Source: Locusta migratoria (lineage: Eukaryota; Arthropoda; Insecta; Orthoptera; Acrididae). Taken from it: DNA of 64,000 nucleotides. The DNA lies in the NCBI GenBank assembly GCA_026315105.1, contig JAOYRU010000091.1, positions 1 to 64,000 of the forward strand. The letters run 5' to 3'. A program made the translations under genes and the position numbers. Shown one piece after another: positions 12,708 to 25,754 of the stretch (the first letter of the stretch is position 1; each line of letters opens with the position of its first letter). Below the pieces are notes generated by a model. It saw only the letters and a program-made list of their open reading frames with translations, was not told the DNA's origin and searched no databases.

Positions 12708-15700
12708 TTGAAGGAGCAGATGATTGTGGTTGTATATAGTTACCATGGGCCAGGAAGCATCAGGTGCTGCACCATCGACCCGCACTGCCCGCCTGGTCAC
12801 ACTGCTGCTCAGGCCGCAACACTACAGATTAGTTCAACTAGCGTATATCGCGTTTTCACTGTTTTTGACGCTTACAGCCCCTACCTTCATTTCTTCGTCA
12901 AAATGTTTTATTTTGCTGTTTCTATGTGGTAATAAAGTTTCCTCGACGTTTGTTTAAGTAAAATAGTCATAATTTGAAGGAGCAGATGATTGTGGTTGTA
13001 TATAGTTACCATGGGCCAGGGAGCATCAGGTGCTGCACCATCGACCCGCACTGCCCGCCTGGTCACACTGCTGCTCAGGCCGCAACACTACAGATTAGTT
13101 CAACTAGCGTATATCGCGTTTTCTCTGTTTTTGACGCTAACAGCTCCTACCTTCATTTTTTCGGCAAAATGTTTTATTTTGCTGTTTCTATGTGGTAATC
13201 CAGTTTACTCGCCGTTTGTTTAAGTAAAATAGTCATAATTTGAAGGAGCAGATGATTGTGGTTGTATATAGTTACCATGGGCCAGGAAGCATCAGGTGCT
13301 GTACCATCGACCCGCACTGCCCGCCTGGTCACACTGCTGCACAGGCCGCAACACTACAGATTAGTTCAACTAGCGTATATCGCGTTTTCACTGTTTTTGA
13401 CGCTTACAGCGCCTACCTTCATTTTTTCGGCAAAATGTTTTATTTTGCTGTTTCTATGTGGTAATAAAGTTTCCTCGCCGTTTGTTTATGTAAAATTGTC
13501 ATAATTCGAAGGAGCAGATGATTGTGGTTGTATATAGTTACCATGGGCCAGGGAGCTTCAGGTGCTGCACCATCTACCCGCACTGCCCGCCTGGTCACAC
13601 TGCTGCTCAGGCCGCAACACTACAGATTAGTTCAACTAGCGTATATCGCGTTTTCACTGTTTGTGACGCTTACAGCTCCTACCTTCATTTTTTCGGCAAA
13701 ATGTTTTATTTTGCTGTTTCTATGTGGTAATAATGTTTCCTCGCCGTTTGTTTAAGTGAAATAGTCATAATTTGAAGGAGCAGATGATTGTGGTTGTATA
13801 TAGTTACCATGGGCCAGGGAGCATCAGGTGCTGCACCATCGACCCGCACTGCCCGCCTGGTCACACTGCTGCTCAGGCCGCAACACTACAGATTAGTTCA
13901 ACTAGCGTATATCGCGTTTTCACTGTTTTTGACGCTTACAGCTCCTACATTCATTTTTTCGGCAAAATGTTTTATTTTGCTGTTTCTATGTGGTAATCCA
14001 GTTTACTCGCCGTTTGTTTAAGTAAAATAGTCATAATTTGAAGGAGCAGATGATTGTTGTTGTATATAGTTACCATGGGCCAGGAAGCATCAGGTGCTGC
14101 ACCATCGACCCGCACTGCCCGCCTGGTCACACTGCTGCTCAGGCCGCAACACTACAGATTAGTTCAACTAGCGTATATCGCGTTTTCACTGTTTTTTACG
14201 CTTACAGCCCCTACCTTCATTTTTTCGGCAAAATGTTTTATTTTGCTGTTTCTATGTGGTAATCCAGTTTACTCGCCGTTTGTTTAAGTAAAATAGTCAT
14301 AATTTGAAGGAGCAGATGATTGTTGTTGTATATAGTTACCATGGGCCAGGAAGCATCAGGTGCTGCACCATCGACCCGCACTGCCCGCCTGGTCACACTG
14401 CTGCTCAGGTCGCAACACTACAGATTAGTTCAACTAGTGTATATCGCGTTTTCACTGATCTTGACGCTTACAGCTCCTACCTTCATTTTTTCGGCAAAAT
14501 GTTTTATTTTGCTGTTTCTATGTGGTAATCCAGTTTACTCGCCGTTTGTTTAAGTAAAATAGTCATAATTGGAAGAAGCAGTTGATTGTGGTTGTATATA
14601 GTTACCATGGGCCAGGACGCATCAGGTGCTGCACCATCGACCCGCACTGCCCGCCTGGTCACACTGCTGCTCAGGCCGCAACACTACAGATTAGTTCAAC
14701 TAGCGTATATCGCGTTTTCACTGTTTTTGACGCTTACAGCTCCTACCTTAATTTGTTCGGCAAAATGTTTTCTTTTGCTGTTTCTATGTGGTAATCCAGT
14801 TTACTCGCCGTTTGTTTAAGTAACATAGTCATAATTTGAAGGAGCAGATGATTGTGGTTGTATATAGTTACCATGGGCCAGGAAGCATCAGGTGCTGCAC
14901 CATCGACAAGCACTGCCCGACTGGTCACATTGCTGCTCAGGCCGCTCACTACAGATTAGTTCAACTAGCGTATATCGCGTTTTCACTGTTTTTGACTCTT
15001 ACAGCTCCTACCTTCATTTTTTCGGCAAAATGTTTTATTTTGCTGTTTCTATGTGGTAATCCAGTTTACTCGCCGTTTGTTTAAGTAAAATAGTCATAAT
15101 TTGAAGGAGCAGATGATTGTGGTTGTATATAGTTACCATGGGCCAGGAAGCATCAGGTGCTGCACCATCGACCCGCACTGCCCGCCTGGTCACACTGCTG
15201 CTCAGGCCGCAACACTACAGATTAGTTCAACTGGCGTATATCGCGTTTTCACTGTTTTTGACGCTTACAGCTCCTACCTTCATTTTTTCGGCAAAATATT
15301 TTATGTTGCTGTTTCTATGTGGTAATCCAGTTTACTCGCCTTTTGTTTAAGTAAAATAGTCATAATTTGAAGGAGCAGATGATTGTGGTTGTATATAGTT
15401 ACCATGGGCCAGGGAGCATCAGGTGCTTCACCATCCAACCCCACTGACCGCCCTGGCCACACTGCTGCTCAGGTCGCAACACTACAGATTAGTTCAACTA
15501 GTGTATATCGCGTTTTCACTGATCTTGACGCTTACAGCTCCTACCTTCATTTTTTCGGCAAAATATTTTATTTTGCTGTTTCTATGTGGTAATCCAGTTT
15601 ACTCGCCGTTTGTTTAAGTAAAATAGTCATAATTTGAAGGAGCAGATGATTGTGGTTGTATATAGTTACCATGGGCCAGGACGCATCAGGTGCTGCACCA

Positions 15701-16166
15701 TCGACCCGCACTGCCCGCCTGGTCACACTGCTGCTCAGGCCGCAACACTACAGATTAGTTCAACTAGCGTATATCGCGTTTTCACTGTTTTTGACGCTTA
15801 CAGCTCCTACCTTCATTTTTTCGGCAAAATGTTTTATTTTGCTGTTTCTATGTGGTAATCCAGTTTACTCGCCGTTTGTTTAAGTAAAATAGTCATAATT
15901 TGAAGGAGCAGATGATTGTGGTTGTATATAGTTACCATGGGCCAGGAAGCATCAGGTGCTGCACCATCGACCCGCACTGCCCGCCTGGTCACACTGCTGC
16001 TCAGGCCGCAATACTACAGATTAGTTCAACTAGCGTATATCGCGTTTTCAATGTTTTTTACGCTTACAGCCCCTACCCTTCATTTTTTCGGCAAAATATT
16101 TTATGTTGCTGTTTCTATGTGGTAATACAGTTTACTCGCATTTTGTTTAAGTAAAATAGTCATAAT
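12708..16166 (+). repeat. 13-monomer HOR unit (3459 bp)
   Basis: Thirteen monomers (12708 to 15900) in the same order as the 12-mer unit, plus the monomer at 13240, recognised by GCTGTACCATCG, CTGCACAGGCC, AATAAAGTTTCC and TTTATGTAAAATTG. It lacks the monomer present at 18560 in the third copy. The monomer at 15101 has the head of that missing monomer and the body of its right-hand neighbour. Confidence 0.9.
15101..15366 (+). other. Hybrid junction monomer: 18560-type head, 18826-type body
   Basis: The head reads GGGCCAGGAAGC, as in 18560; the corresponding monomers at 11642 and 18826 read GGGCCAGGGAGC. From GGCCGCAAC and AACTGGCG on, it follows 11642 and 18826. The preceding monomer 14836 has the CCAGTTTACTCG tail of 18295, not the AATAATG tail of 11377. 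The left side rests on one base plus that context, so the hybrid reading is less firm than at 11377. Confidence 0.6.
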
Positions 16167-19100
16167 TTGAAGGAGCAGATGATTGTGGTTGTATATAGTT
16201 ACCATGGGCCAGGAAGCATCAGGTGCTGCACCATCGACCCGCACTGCCCGCCTGGTCACACTGCTGCTCAGGCCGCAACACTACAGATTAGTTCAACTAG
16301 CGTATATCGCGTTTTCACTGTTTTTGACGCTTACAGCCCCTACCTTCATTTCTTCGTCAAAATGTTTTATTTTGCTGTTTCTATGTGGTAATAAAGTTTC
16401 CTCGACGTTTGTTTAAGTAAAATAGTCATAATTTGAAGGAGCAGATGATTGTGGTTGTATATAGTTACCATGGGCCAGGGAGCATCAGGTGCTGCACCAT
16501 CGACCCGCACTGCCCGCCTGGTCACACTGCTGCTCAGGCCGCAACACTACAGATTAGTTCAACTAGCGTATATCGCGTTTTCTCTGTTTTTGACGCTTAC
16601 AGCTCCTACCTTCATTTTTTCGGCAAAATGTTTTATTTTGCTGTTTCTATGTGGTAATCCAGTTTACTCGCCGTTTGTTTAAGTAAAATAGTCATAATTT
16701 GAAGGAGCAGATGATTGTGGTTGTATATAGTTACCATGGGCCAGGAAGCATCAGGTGCTGTACCATCGACCCGCACTGCCCGCCTGGTCACACTGCTGCA
16801 CAGGCCGCAACACTACAGATTAGTTCAACTAGCGTATATCGCGTTTTCACTGTTTTTGACGCTTACAGCGCCTACCTTCATTTTTTCGGCAAAATGTTTT
16901 ATTTTGCTGTTTCTATGTGGTAATAAAGTTTCCTCGCCGTTTGTTTATGTAAAATTGTCATAATTCGAAGGAGCAGATGATTGTGGTTGTATATAGTTAC
17001 CATGGGCCAGGGAGCTTCAGGTGCTGCACCATCTACCCGCACTGCCCGCCTGGTCACACTGCTGCTCAGGCCGCAACACTACAGATTAGTTCAACTAGCG
17101 TATATCGCGTTTTCACTGTTTGTGACGCTTACAGCTCCTACCTTCATTTTTTCGGCAAAATGTTTTATTTTGCTGTTTCTATGTGGTAATAATGTTTCCT
17201 CGCCGTTTGTTTAAGTGAAATAGTCATAATTTGAAGGAGCAGATGATTGTGGTTGTATATAGTTACCATGGGCCAGGGAGCATCAGGTGCTGCACCATCG
17301 ACCCGCACTGCCCGCCTGGTCACACTGCTGCTCAGGCCGCAACACTACAGATTAGTTCAACTAGCGTATATCGCGTTTTCACTGTTTTTGACGCTTACAG
17401 CTCCTACATTCATTTTTTCGGCAAAATGTTTTATTTTGCTGTTTCTATGTGGTAATCCAGTTTACTCGCCGTTTGTTTAAGTAAAATAGTCATAATTTGA
17501 AGGAGCAGATGATTGTTGTTGTATATAGTTACCATGGGCCAGGAAGCATCAGGTGCTGCACCATCGACCCGCACTGCCCGCCTGGTCACACTGCTGCTCA
17601 GGCCGCAACACTACAGATTAGTTCAACTAGCGTATATCGCGTTTTCACTGTTTTTTACGCTTACAGCCCCTACCTTCATTTTTTCGGCAAAATGTTTTAT
17701 TTTGCTGTTTCTATGTGGTAATCCAGTTTACTCGCCGTTTGTTTAAGTAAAATAGTCATAATTTGAAGGAGCAGATGATTGTTGTTGTATATAGTTACCA
17801 TGGGCCAGGAAGCATCAGGTGCTGCACCATCGACCCGCACTGCCCGCCTGGTCACACTGCTGCTCAGGTCGCAACACTACAGATTAGTTCAACTAGTGTA
17901 TATCGCGTTTTCACTGATCTTGACGCTTACAGCTCCTACCTTCATTTTTTCGGCAAAATGTTTTATTTTGCTGTTTCTATGTGGTAATCCAGTTTACTCG
18001 CTGTTTGTTTAAGTAAAATAGTCATAATTGGAAGAAGCAGTTGATTGTGGTTGTATATAGTTACCATGGGCCAGGACGCATCAGGTGCTGCACCATCGAC
18101 CCGCACTGCCCGCCTGGTCACACTGCTGCTCAGGCCGCAACACTACAGATTAGTTCAACTAGCGTATATCGCGTTTTCACTGTTTTTGACGCTTACAGCT
18201 CCTACCTTAATTTGTTCGGCAAAATGTTTTCTTTTGCTGTTTCTATGTGGTAATCCAGTTTACTCGCCGTTTGTTTAAGTAACATAGTCATAATTTGAAG
18301 GAGCAGATGATTGTGGTTGTATATAGTTACCATGGGCCAGGAAGCATCAGGTGCTGCACCATCGACAAGCACTGCCCGACTGGTCACATTGCTGCTCAGG
18401 CCGCTCACTACAGATTAGTTCAACTAGCGTATATCGCGTTTTCACTGTTTTTGACTCTTACAGCTCCTACCTTCATTTTTTCGGCAAAATGTTCTATTTT
18501 GCTGTTTCTATGTGGTAATCCAGTTTACTCGCCGTTTGTTTAAGTAAAATAGTCATAATTTGAAGGAGCAGATGATTGTGGTTGTATATAGTTACCATGG
18601 GCCAGGAAGCATCAGGTGCTGCACCATCGACCCGCACTGCCCGCCTGGTCACACTGCTGCTCAGGTCGCAACACTACAGATTAGTTCAACTAGCGTATAT
18701 CGCGTTTTCACTGTTTTTGACGCTTACAGCCCCTACCTTCATTTTTTCGGCAAAATGTTTTATTTTGCTGTTTCTATGTGGTAATAATGTTTCCTCGCCG
18801 TTTGTTTAAGTAAAATTGTCATAATTTGAAGGAGCAGATGATTGTGGTTGTATATAGTTACCATGGGCCAGGGAGCATCAGGTGCTGCACCATCGACCCG
18901 CACTGCCCGCCTGGTCACACTGCTGCTCAGGCCGCAACACTACAGATTAGTTCAACTGGCGTATATCGCGTTTTCACTGTTTTTGACGCTTACAGCTCCT
19001 ACCTTCATTTTTTCGGCAAAATATTTTATGTTGCTGTTTCTATGTGGTAATCCAGTTTACTCGCCTTTTGTTTAAGTAAAATAGTCATAATTTGAAGGAG

Positions 19101-19891
19101 CAGATGATTGTGGTTGTATATAGTTACCATGGGCCAGGGAGCATCAGGTGCTTCACCATCCAACCCCACTGACCGCCCTGGCCACACTGCTGCTCAGGTC
19201 GCAACACTACAGATTAGTTCAACTAGTGTATATCGCGTTTTCACTGATCTTGACGCTTACAGCTCCTACCTTCATTTTTTCGGCAAAATATTTTATTTTG
19301 CTGTTTCTATGTGGTAATCCAGTTTACTCGCCGTTTGTTTAAGTAAAATAGTCATAATTTGAAGGAGCAGATGATTGTGGTTGTATATAGTTACCATGGG
19401 CCAGGACGCATCAGGTGCTGCACCATCGACCCGCACTGCCCGCCTGGTCACACTGCTGCTCAGGCCGCCACACTACAGATTAGTTCAACTAGCGTATATC
19501 GCGTTTTCACTGTTTTTGACGCTTACAGCTCCTACCTTCATTTTTTCGGCAAAATGTTTTATTTTGCTGTTTCTATGTGGTAATCCAGTTTACTCGCCGT
19601 TTGTTTAAGTAAAATAGTCATAATTTGAAGGAGCAGATGATTGTGGTTGTATATAGTTACCATGGGCCAGGAAGCATCAGGTGCTGCACCATCGACCCGC
19701 ACTGCCCGCCTGGTCACACTGCTGCTCAGGCCGCAACACTACAGATTAGTTCAACTAGCGTATATCGCGTTTTCAATGTTTTTTACGCTTACAGCCCCTA
19801 CCCTTCATTTTTTCGGCAAAATATTTTATGTTGCTGTTTCTATGTGGTAATACAGTTTACTCGCATTTTGTTTAAGTAAAATAGTCATAAT
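16167..19891 (+). repeat. 14-monomer HOR unit (3725 bp), most complete copy
   Basis: Fourteen monomers (16167 to 19625). Offset from copy 2 is exactly 3459 up to 18295 and 3725 from 18826 on, the step being the extra monomer at 18560. That monomer is recognised by GGAAGC, AGGTCGCAAC, AGCCCCTACC, AATAATGTTTCC and GTAAAATTGTC. The same monomer type recurs at 23357, so it is a real family member. The last monomer (19625) starts the following dimer array. Confidence 0.9.
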
Positions 19892-22294
19892 TTGAAGGAG
19901 CAGATGATTGTGGTTGTATATAGTTACCATGGGCCAGGGAGCATCAGGTGCTTCACCATCGAACCCCACTGACCGCCCTGGCCACACTGCTGCTCAGGTC
20001 GCAACACTACAGATTAGTTCAACTAGTGTATATCGCGTTTTCACTGATCTTGACGCTTACAGCTCCTACCTTCATTTTTTCGGCAAAATATTTTATTTTG
20101 CTGTTTCTATGTGGTAATCCAGTTTACTCGCCGTTTGTTTCAGTAAAATAGTCATAATTTGAAGGAGCAGATGATTGTGGTTGTATATAGTTACCATGGG
20201 CCAGGAAGCATCAGGTGCTGCACCATCGACCCGCACTGCCCGCCTGGTCACACTGCTGCTCAGGCCGCAACACTACAGATTAGTTCAACTAGCGTATATC
20301 GCGTTTTCAATGCTTTTTACGCTTACAGCCCCTAACCTTCATTTTTTCGGCAAAATATTTTATGTTGCTGTTTCTATGTGGTAATACAGTTTACTCGCAT
20401 TTTGTTTAAGTAAAATAGTCATAATTTGAAGGAGCAGATGATTGTGGTTGTATATAGTTACCATGGGCCAGGGAGCATCAGGTGCTTCACCATCGAACCC
20501 CACTGACCGCCCTGGCCACACTGCTGCTCAGGTCGCAACACTACAGATTAGTTCAACTAGTGTATATCGCGTTTTCACTGATCTTGACGCTTACAGCTCC
20601 TACCTTCATTTTTTCGGCAAAATATTTTATTTTGCTGTTTCTATGTGGTAATCCAGTTTACTCGCCGTTTGTTTAAGTAAAATAGTCATAATTTGAAGGA
20701 GCAGATGATTGTGGTTGTATATAGTTACCATGGGCCAGGAAGCATCAGGTGCTGCACCATCGACTCGCACTGCCCGCCTGGTCACACTGCTGCTCAGGCC
20801 GCAACACTACAGATTAGTTCAACTAGCGTATATCGCGTTTTCAATGTTTTTTACGCTTACAGCCCCTAACCTTCATTTTTTCGGCAAAATATTTTATGTT
20901 GCTGTTTCTATGTGGTAATACAGTTTACTCGCATTTTGTTTAAGTAAAATAGTCATAATTTGAAGGAGCAGATGATTGTGGTTGTATATAGTTACCATGG
21001 GCCAGGGAGCATCAGGTGCTCCACCATCGAACCCCACTGACCGCCCTGGCCACACTGCTGCTCAGGTCGCAACACTACAGATTAGTTCAACTAGTGTATA
21101 TCGCGTTTTCACTGATCTTGACGCTTACAGCTCCTACCTTCATTTTTTCGGCAAAATATTTTATTTTGCTGTTTCTATGTGGTAATCCAGTTTACTCGCC
21201 GTTTGTTTAAGTAAAATAGTCATAATTTGAAGGAGCAGATGATTGTGGTTGTATATAGTTACCATGGGCCAGGAAGCATCAGGTGCTGCACCATCGACCC
21301 GCACTGCCCGCCTGGTCACACTGCTGCTCAGGCCGCAACACTACAGATTAGTTCAACTAGCGTATATCGCGTTTTCAATGTTTTTTACGCTTACAGCCCC
21401 TAACCTTCATTTTTTCGGCAAAATATTTTATGTTGCTGTTTCTATGTGGTAATACACTTTACTCGCATTTTGTTTAAGTAAAATAGTCATAATTTGAAGG
21501 AGCAGATGATTGTGGTTGTATATAGTTACCATGGGCCAGGGAGCATCAGGTGCTTCACCATCGAACCCCACTGACCGCCCTGGCCACACTGCTGCTCAGG
21601 TCGCAACACTACAGATTAGTTCAACTAGTGTATATCGCGTTTTCACTGATCTTGACGCTTACAGCTCCTACCTTCATTTTTTCGGCAAAATATTTTATTT
21701 TGCTGTTTCTATGTGGTAATCCAGTTTACTCGCCGTTTGTTTAAGTAAAATAGTCATAATTTGAAGGAGCAGATGATTGTGGTTGTATATAGTTACCATG
21801 GGCCAGGAAGCATCAGGTGCTGCACCATCGACCCGCACTGCCCGCCTGGTCACACTGCTGCTCAGGCCGCAACACTACAGATTAGTTCAACTAGCGTATA
21901 TCGCGTTTTCAATGTTTTTTACGCTTACAGCCCCTAACCTTCATTTTTTCGGCAAAATATTTTATGTTGCTGTTTCTATGTGGTAATACAGTTTACTCGC
22001 ATTTTGTTTAAGTAAAATAGTCATAATTTGAAGGAGCAGATGATTGTGGTTGTATATAGTTACCATGGGCCAGGGAGCATCAGGTGCTTCACCATCGAAC
22101 CCCACTGACCGCCCTGGCCACACTGCTGCTCAGGTCGCAACACTACAGATTAGTTCAACTAGTGTATATCGCGTTTTCACTGATCTTGACGCTTACAGCT
22201 CCTACCTTCATTTTTTCGGCAAAATATTTTATTTTGCTGTTTCTATGTGGTAATCCAGTTTACTCGCCGTTTGTTTAAGTAAAATAGTCATAAT
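19625..22294 (+). repeat. B-A dimer HOR, five copies of ~534 bp
   Basis: B monomers (type I) start at 19625, 20159, 20693, 21227 and 21761. They carry TTCAATG, TTTTTTACG, ATATTTTATGTTGC, AATACAGTTTAC and CGCATTTTG. A monomers (type II) start at 19892, 20426, 20960, 21494 and 22028. They carry CCCCACTGACCGCC, AGGTCGCAAC, CTAGTGTAT, CTGATCTTGACG and AAAATATTTTATTTTG. The first B has TACCCTTC and the later four TAACCTTC, so the later dimers probably expanded from one founder. Differences among copies are scattered single bases, such as GTTTCAG at about 20140 and CATGCTTTTTAC near 20310. Confidence 0.92.
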
Positions 22295-23356
22295 TTGAAG
22301 GAGCAGATGATTGTGGTTGTATATAGTTACCATGGGCCAGGACGCATCAGGTGCTGCACCATCGACCCGCACTGCCCGCCTGGTCACACTGCTGCTCAGG
22401 CCGCAACACTACAGATTAGTTCAACTAGCGTATATCGCGTTTTCACTGTTTTTGACGCTTACAGCTCCTACCTTCATTTTTTCGGCAAAATGTTTTCTTT
22501 TGCTGTTTCTATGAGGTAATCCAGTTTACTCGCCGTTTGTTTAAGTAAAATAGTCATCATTTGAAGGAGCAGATGATTGTGGTTGTATATAGTTACCATG
22601 GGCCATGAAGCATCAGGTGCTGCACCATCGACCCGCACTGCCCGCCTGGTCACACTGCTGCTCAGGCCGCTCACTACAGATTAGTTCAACTAGCGTATAT
22701 CGCGTTTTCACTGTTTTTGAATCTTACAGCTCCTACCTTCATTTTTTCGGCCAAATGTTTTATTTGCTGTTTCTATGTGGTAATCCAGTTTACTCGCCGT
22801 TTGTTTAAGTAAAATAGTCATAATTTGAAGGAGCAGATGATTGTGGTTGTATATAGTTACCATGGGCCAGGAAGCATCAGGTGCTGCACCATCGACCCGC
22901 ACTGCCCGCCTGGTTACACTGCTGCTCAGGCCGCAACACTACAGATAAGTTCAACTAGCGTATATCGCGTTTTCACTGTTTTTGACGCTTACAGCCCCTA
23001 CCTTCATTTTTTCGGCAAAATGTTTTATTTTGCTGTTTCTGTGTGGTAATAAAGTTTCCTCGCCGTTTGTTAAAATAAAATAGTCATAATTTGAAGGAGC
23101 AGATGATTGTGGTTGTATATTGTTACCATGGGCCAGGGAGCATCAGGTGCTGCACCATCGACCCGCTCTGCCCGCCTGGTCACACTGCTACTCAGACCGC
23201 AACACTACAGATTAGTTCAACTAGCGTACATCGCGTTTTCACTGTTTTTGACGCTTACAGCTCCTACCTTCATTTTTTCGGCAAAATGTTTTATTTTGCT
23301 GTTTCTATGTGGTAATCCAGTTTACTCGCCGTTTGTTTAAGTAAAATAGTCATAAT
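22295..23356 (+). repeat. X module, copy 1 (four monomers)
   Basis: Monomers 22295 (GACGCATCAGG, GTTTTCTTTTG, ATGAGGTAAT), 22561 (GGGCCATGAAGC, GCCGCTCAC, GAATCTTAC), 22825 (TGGTTACACTG, AGATAAGTTC, GTGTGGTAATAAAG) and 23091 (TATATTGTTACC, CCGCTCTGCCC, ACTCAGACCGC, CGTACATCG). The first two resemble 18029 and 18295 of the 14-mer, and the monomer after the module (23357) is the 18560 type. X may therefore be a 14-mer segment with two extra monomers. Private changes here are TCGGCCAAATG near 22749 and TTAAAATAAAATAG near 23070. Confidence 0.85.
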
Positions 23357-23622
23357 TTGAAGGAGCAGATGATTGTGGTTGTATATAGTTACCATGGGCC
23401 AGGAAGCATCAGGTGCTGCACCATCGACCCGCACTGCCCGCCTGGTCACACTGCTGCTCAGGTCGCAACACTACAGATTAGTTCAACTAGCGTATATCGC
23501 GTTTTCACTGTTTTTGGCGCTTACAGCCCCTACCTTCATTTTTTCGGCAAAATGTTTTATTTTGCTGTTTCTATGTGGTAATAATGTTTCCTCGCCGTTT
23601 GTTTAAGTAAAATTGTCATAAT
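23357..23622 (+). repeat. 18560-type monomer, second occurrence
   Basis: Has the AGGTCGCAAC, AGCCCCTACC, AATAATGTTTCC and GTAAAATTGTC markers of 18560, with one private change (TTTGGCGC near 23515). It follows the X module directly, so the order here is X then 14-mer tail. Confidence 0.8.
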
Positions 23623-24692
23623 TTGAAGGAGCAGATGATTGTGGTTGTATATAGTTACCATGGGCCAGGGAGCATCAGGTGCTGCACCATCGACCCGCAC
23701 TGCCCGCCTGGTCACACTGCTGCTCAGGCCGCAACACTACAGATTAGTTCAACTAGCGTATATCGCGTTTTCAATGTTTTTTACGCTTACAGCCCCTAAC
23801 CTTCATTTTTTCGGCAAAATATTTTATGTTGCTGTTTCTATGTGGTAATACAGTTTACTCGCATTTTGTTTAAGTAAAATAGTCATAATTTGAAGGCAGA
23901 TGATTGTGGTTGTATATAGTTTACCATGGGCCAGGGAGCATCAGGTGCTTCACCATCGAACCCCACTGACCGCCCTGGCCCACACTGCTGCTCAGGTCGC
24001 AACACTACAGATTAGTTCAACTAGTGTATATCGCGTTTACACTGATCTTGACGCTTACAGCTCCTACCTTCATTTTTTCGGCAAAATATTTTATTTTGCT
24101 GTTTCTATGTGGTAATCCAGTTTACTCGCCGTTTGTTTAAGTAAAATAGTCATAATTTGAAGGAGCAGATGATTTGTGGTTGTATATAGTTACCATGGGC
24201 CAGGAAGCATCAGGTGCTGCACCATCGACCCGCACTGCCCGCCTGGTCACACTGCTGCTCAGGCCGCAACACTACAGATTAGTTCAACTAGCGTATATCG
24301 CGTTTTCAATGTTTTTTACGCTTACAGCCCCTAACCTTCATTTTTTCGGCAAAATATTTTATGTTGCTGTTTCTATGTGGTAATACAGTTTACTCGCATT
24401 TTGTTTAAGTAAAAATAGTCATAATTTGAAGGAGCAGATGATTGTGGTTGTATATAGTTACCATGGGCCAGGGAGCATCAGGTGCTTCACCATCGAACCC
24501 CACTGACCGCCCTGGCCACACTGCTGCTCAGGTCGCAACACTACAGATTAGTTCAACTAGTGTATATCGCGTTTTCACTGATCTTGACGCTTACAGCTCC
24601 TACCTTCATTTTTTCGGCAAAATATTTTATTTTGCTGTTTCTATGTGGTAATCCAGTTTACTCGCCGTTTGTTTAAGTAAAATAGTCATAAT
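23623..24692 (+). repeat. B-A dimers, second block (two dimers, first B a hybrid)
   Basis: Monomers 23623 (B), 23890 (A), 24157 (B) and 24426 (A). The first B begins GGGCCAGGGAGC, as 18826 does, and switches to B sequence (TTCAATG, TAACCTTC) between about 23672 and 23773, which suggests a deletion that joined the 14-mer tail to the dimers. The A at 23890 carries GCGTTTACACTG, also found in the A at 28423. It also has several indels: AG missing near 23896, an extra T near 23920, and an extra C near 23980. Confidence 0.82.
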
Positions 24693-25754
24693 TTGAAGGA
24701 GCAGATGATTGTGGTTGTATATAGTTACCATGGGCCAGGACGCATCAGGTGCTGCACCATCGACCCGCACTGCCCGCCTGGTCACACTGCTGCTCAGGCC
24801 GCAACACTACAGATTAGTTCAACTAGCGTATATCGCGTTTTCACTGTTTTTGACGCTTACAGCTCCTACCTTCATTTTTTCGGCAAAATGTTTTCTTTTG
24901 CTGTTTCTATGAGGTAATCCAGTTTACTCGCCGTTTGTTAAGTAAAATAGTCATCATTTGAAGGAGCAGATGATTGTGGTTGTATATAGTTACCATGGGC
25001 CATGAAGCATCAGGTGCTGCACCATCGACCCGCACTGCCCGCCTGGTCACACTGCTGCTCAGGCCGCTCACTACAGATTAGTTCAACTAGCGTATATCGC
25101 GTTTTCACTGTTTTTGAATCTTACAGCTCCTACCTTCATTTTTTGGGCAAAATGTTTTATTTTGCTGTTTCTATGTGGTAATCCAGTTTACTCGCCGTTT
25201 GTTTAAGTAAAATAGTCATAATTTGAAGGAGCAGATGATTGTGGTTGTATATAGTTACCATGGGCCAGGAAGCATCAGGTGCTGCACCATCGACCCGCAC
25301 TGCCCGCCTGGTTACACTGCTGCTCAGGCCGCAACACTACAGATAAGTTCAACTAGCGTATATCGCGTTTTCACTGTTTTTGACGCTTACAGCCCTACCT
25401 TCATTTTTTCGGCAAAATGTTTTATTTTGCTGTTTCTGTGTGGTAATAAAGTTTCCTCGCCGTTTGTTTAAATAAAATAGTCATAATTTGAAGGAGCAGA
25501 TGATTGTGGTTGTATATTGTTACCATGGGCCAGGGAGGCATCAGGTGCTGCACCATCGACCCGCTCTGCCCGCCTGGTCACACTGCTACTCAGACCGCAA
25601 CACTACAGATTAGTTCAACTAGCGTACATCGCGTTTTCACTGTTTTTGACGCTTACAGCTCCTACCTTCATTTTTTCGGCAAAATGTTTTATTTTGCTGT
25701 TTCTATGTGGTAATCCAGTTTACTCGCCGTTTGTTTAAGTAAAATAGTCATAAT
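24693..25754 (+). repeat. X module, copy 2
   Basis: The same four monomers as 22295-23356 (starts 24693, 24958, 25223, 25488). It shares TTTTTTGGGCAAAATG with copy 3 at 29490-29754, where copy 1 has TCGGCCAAATG, so copies 2 and 3 are closer relatives. Single-base indels occur (GTTTGTTAAG near 24938, AGCCCTACC near 25392, GGGAGGCATC near 25536). Confidence 0.85.

Noticed and set aside
23890..24692. Indels at 23.9-24.4 kb as a special pseudogene-like decay of B-A dimers
   Set aside because: The matching block at 28.2-29.2 kb is clean, and the changes are single bases of the kind made by consensus error, so I do not treat them as biological without read support.
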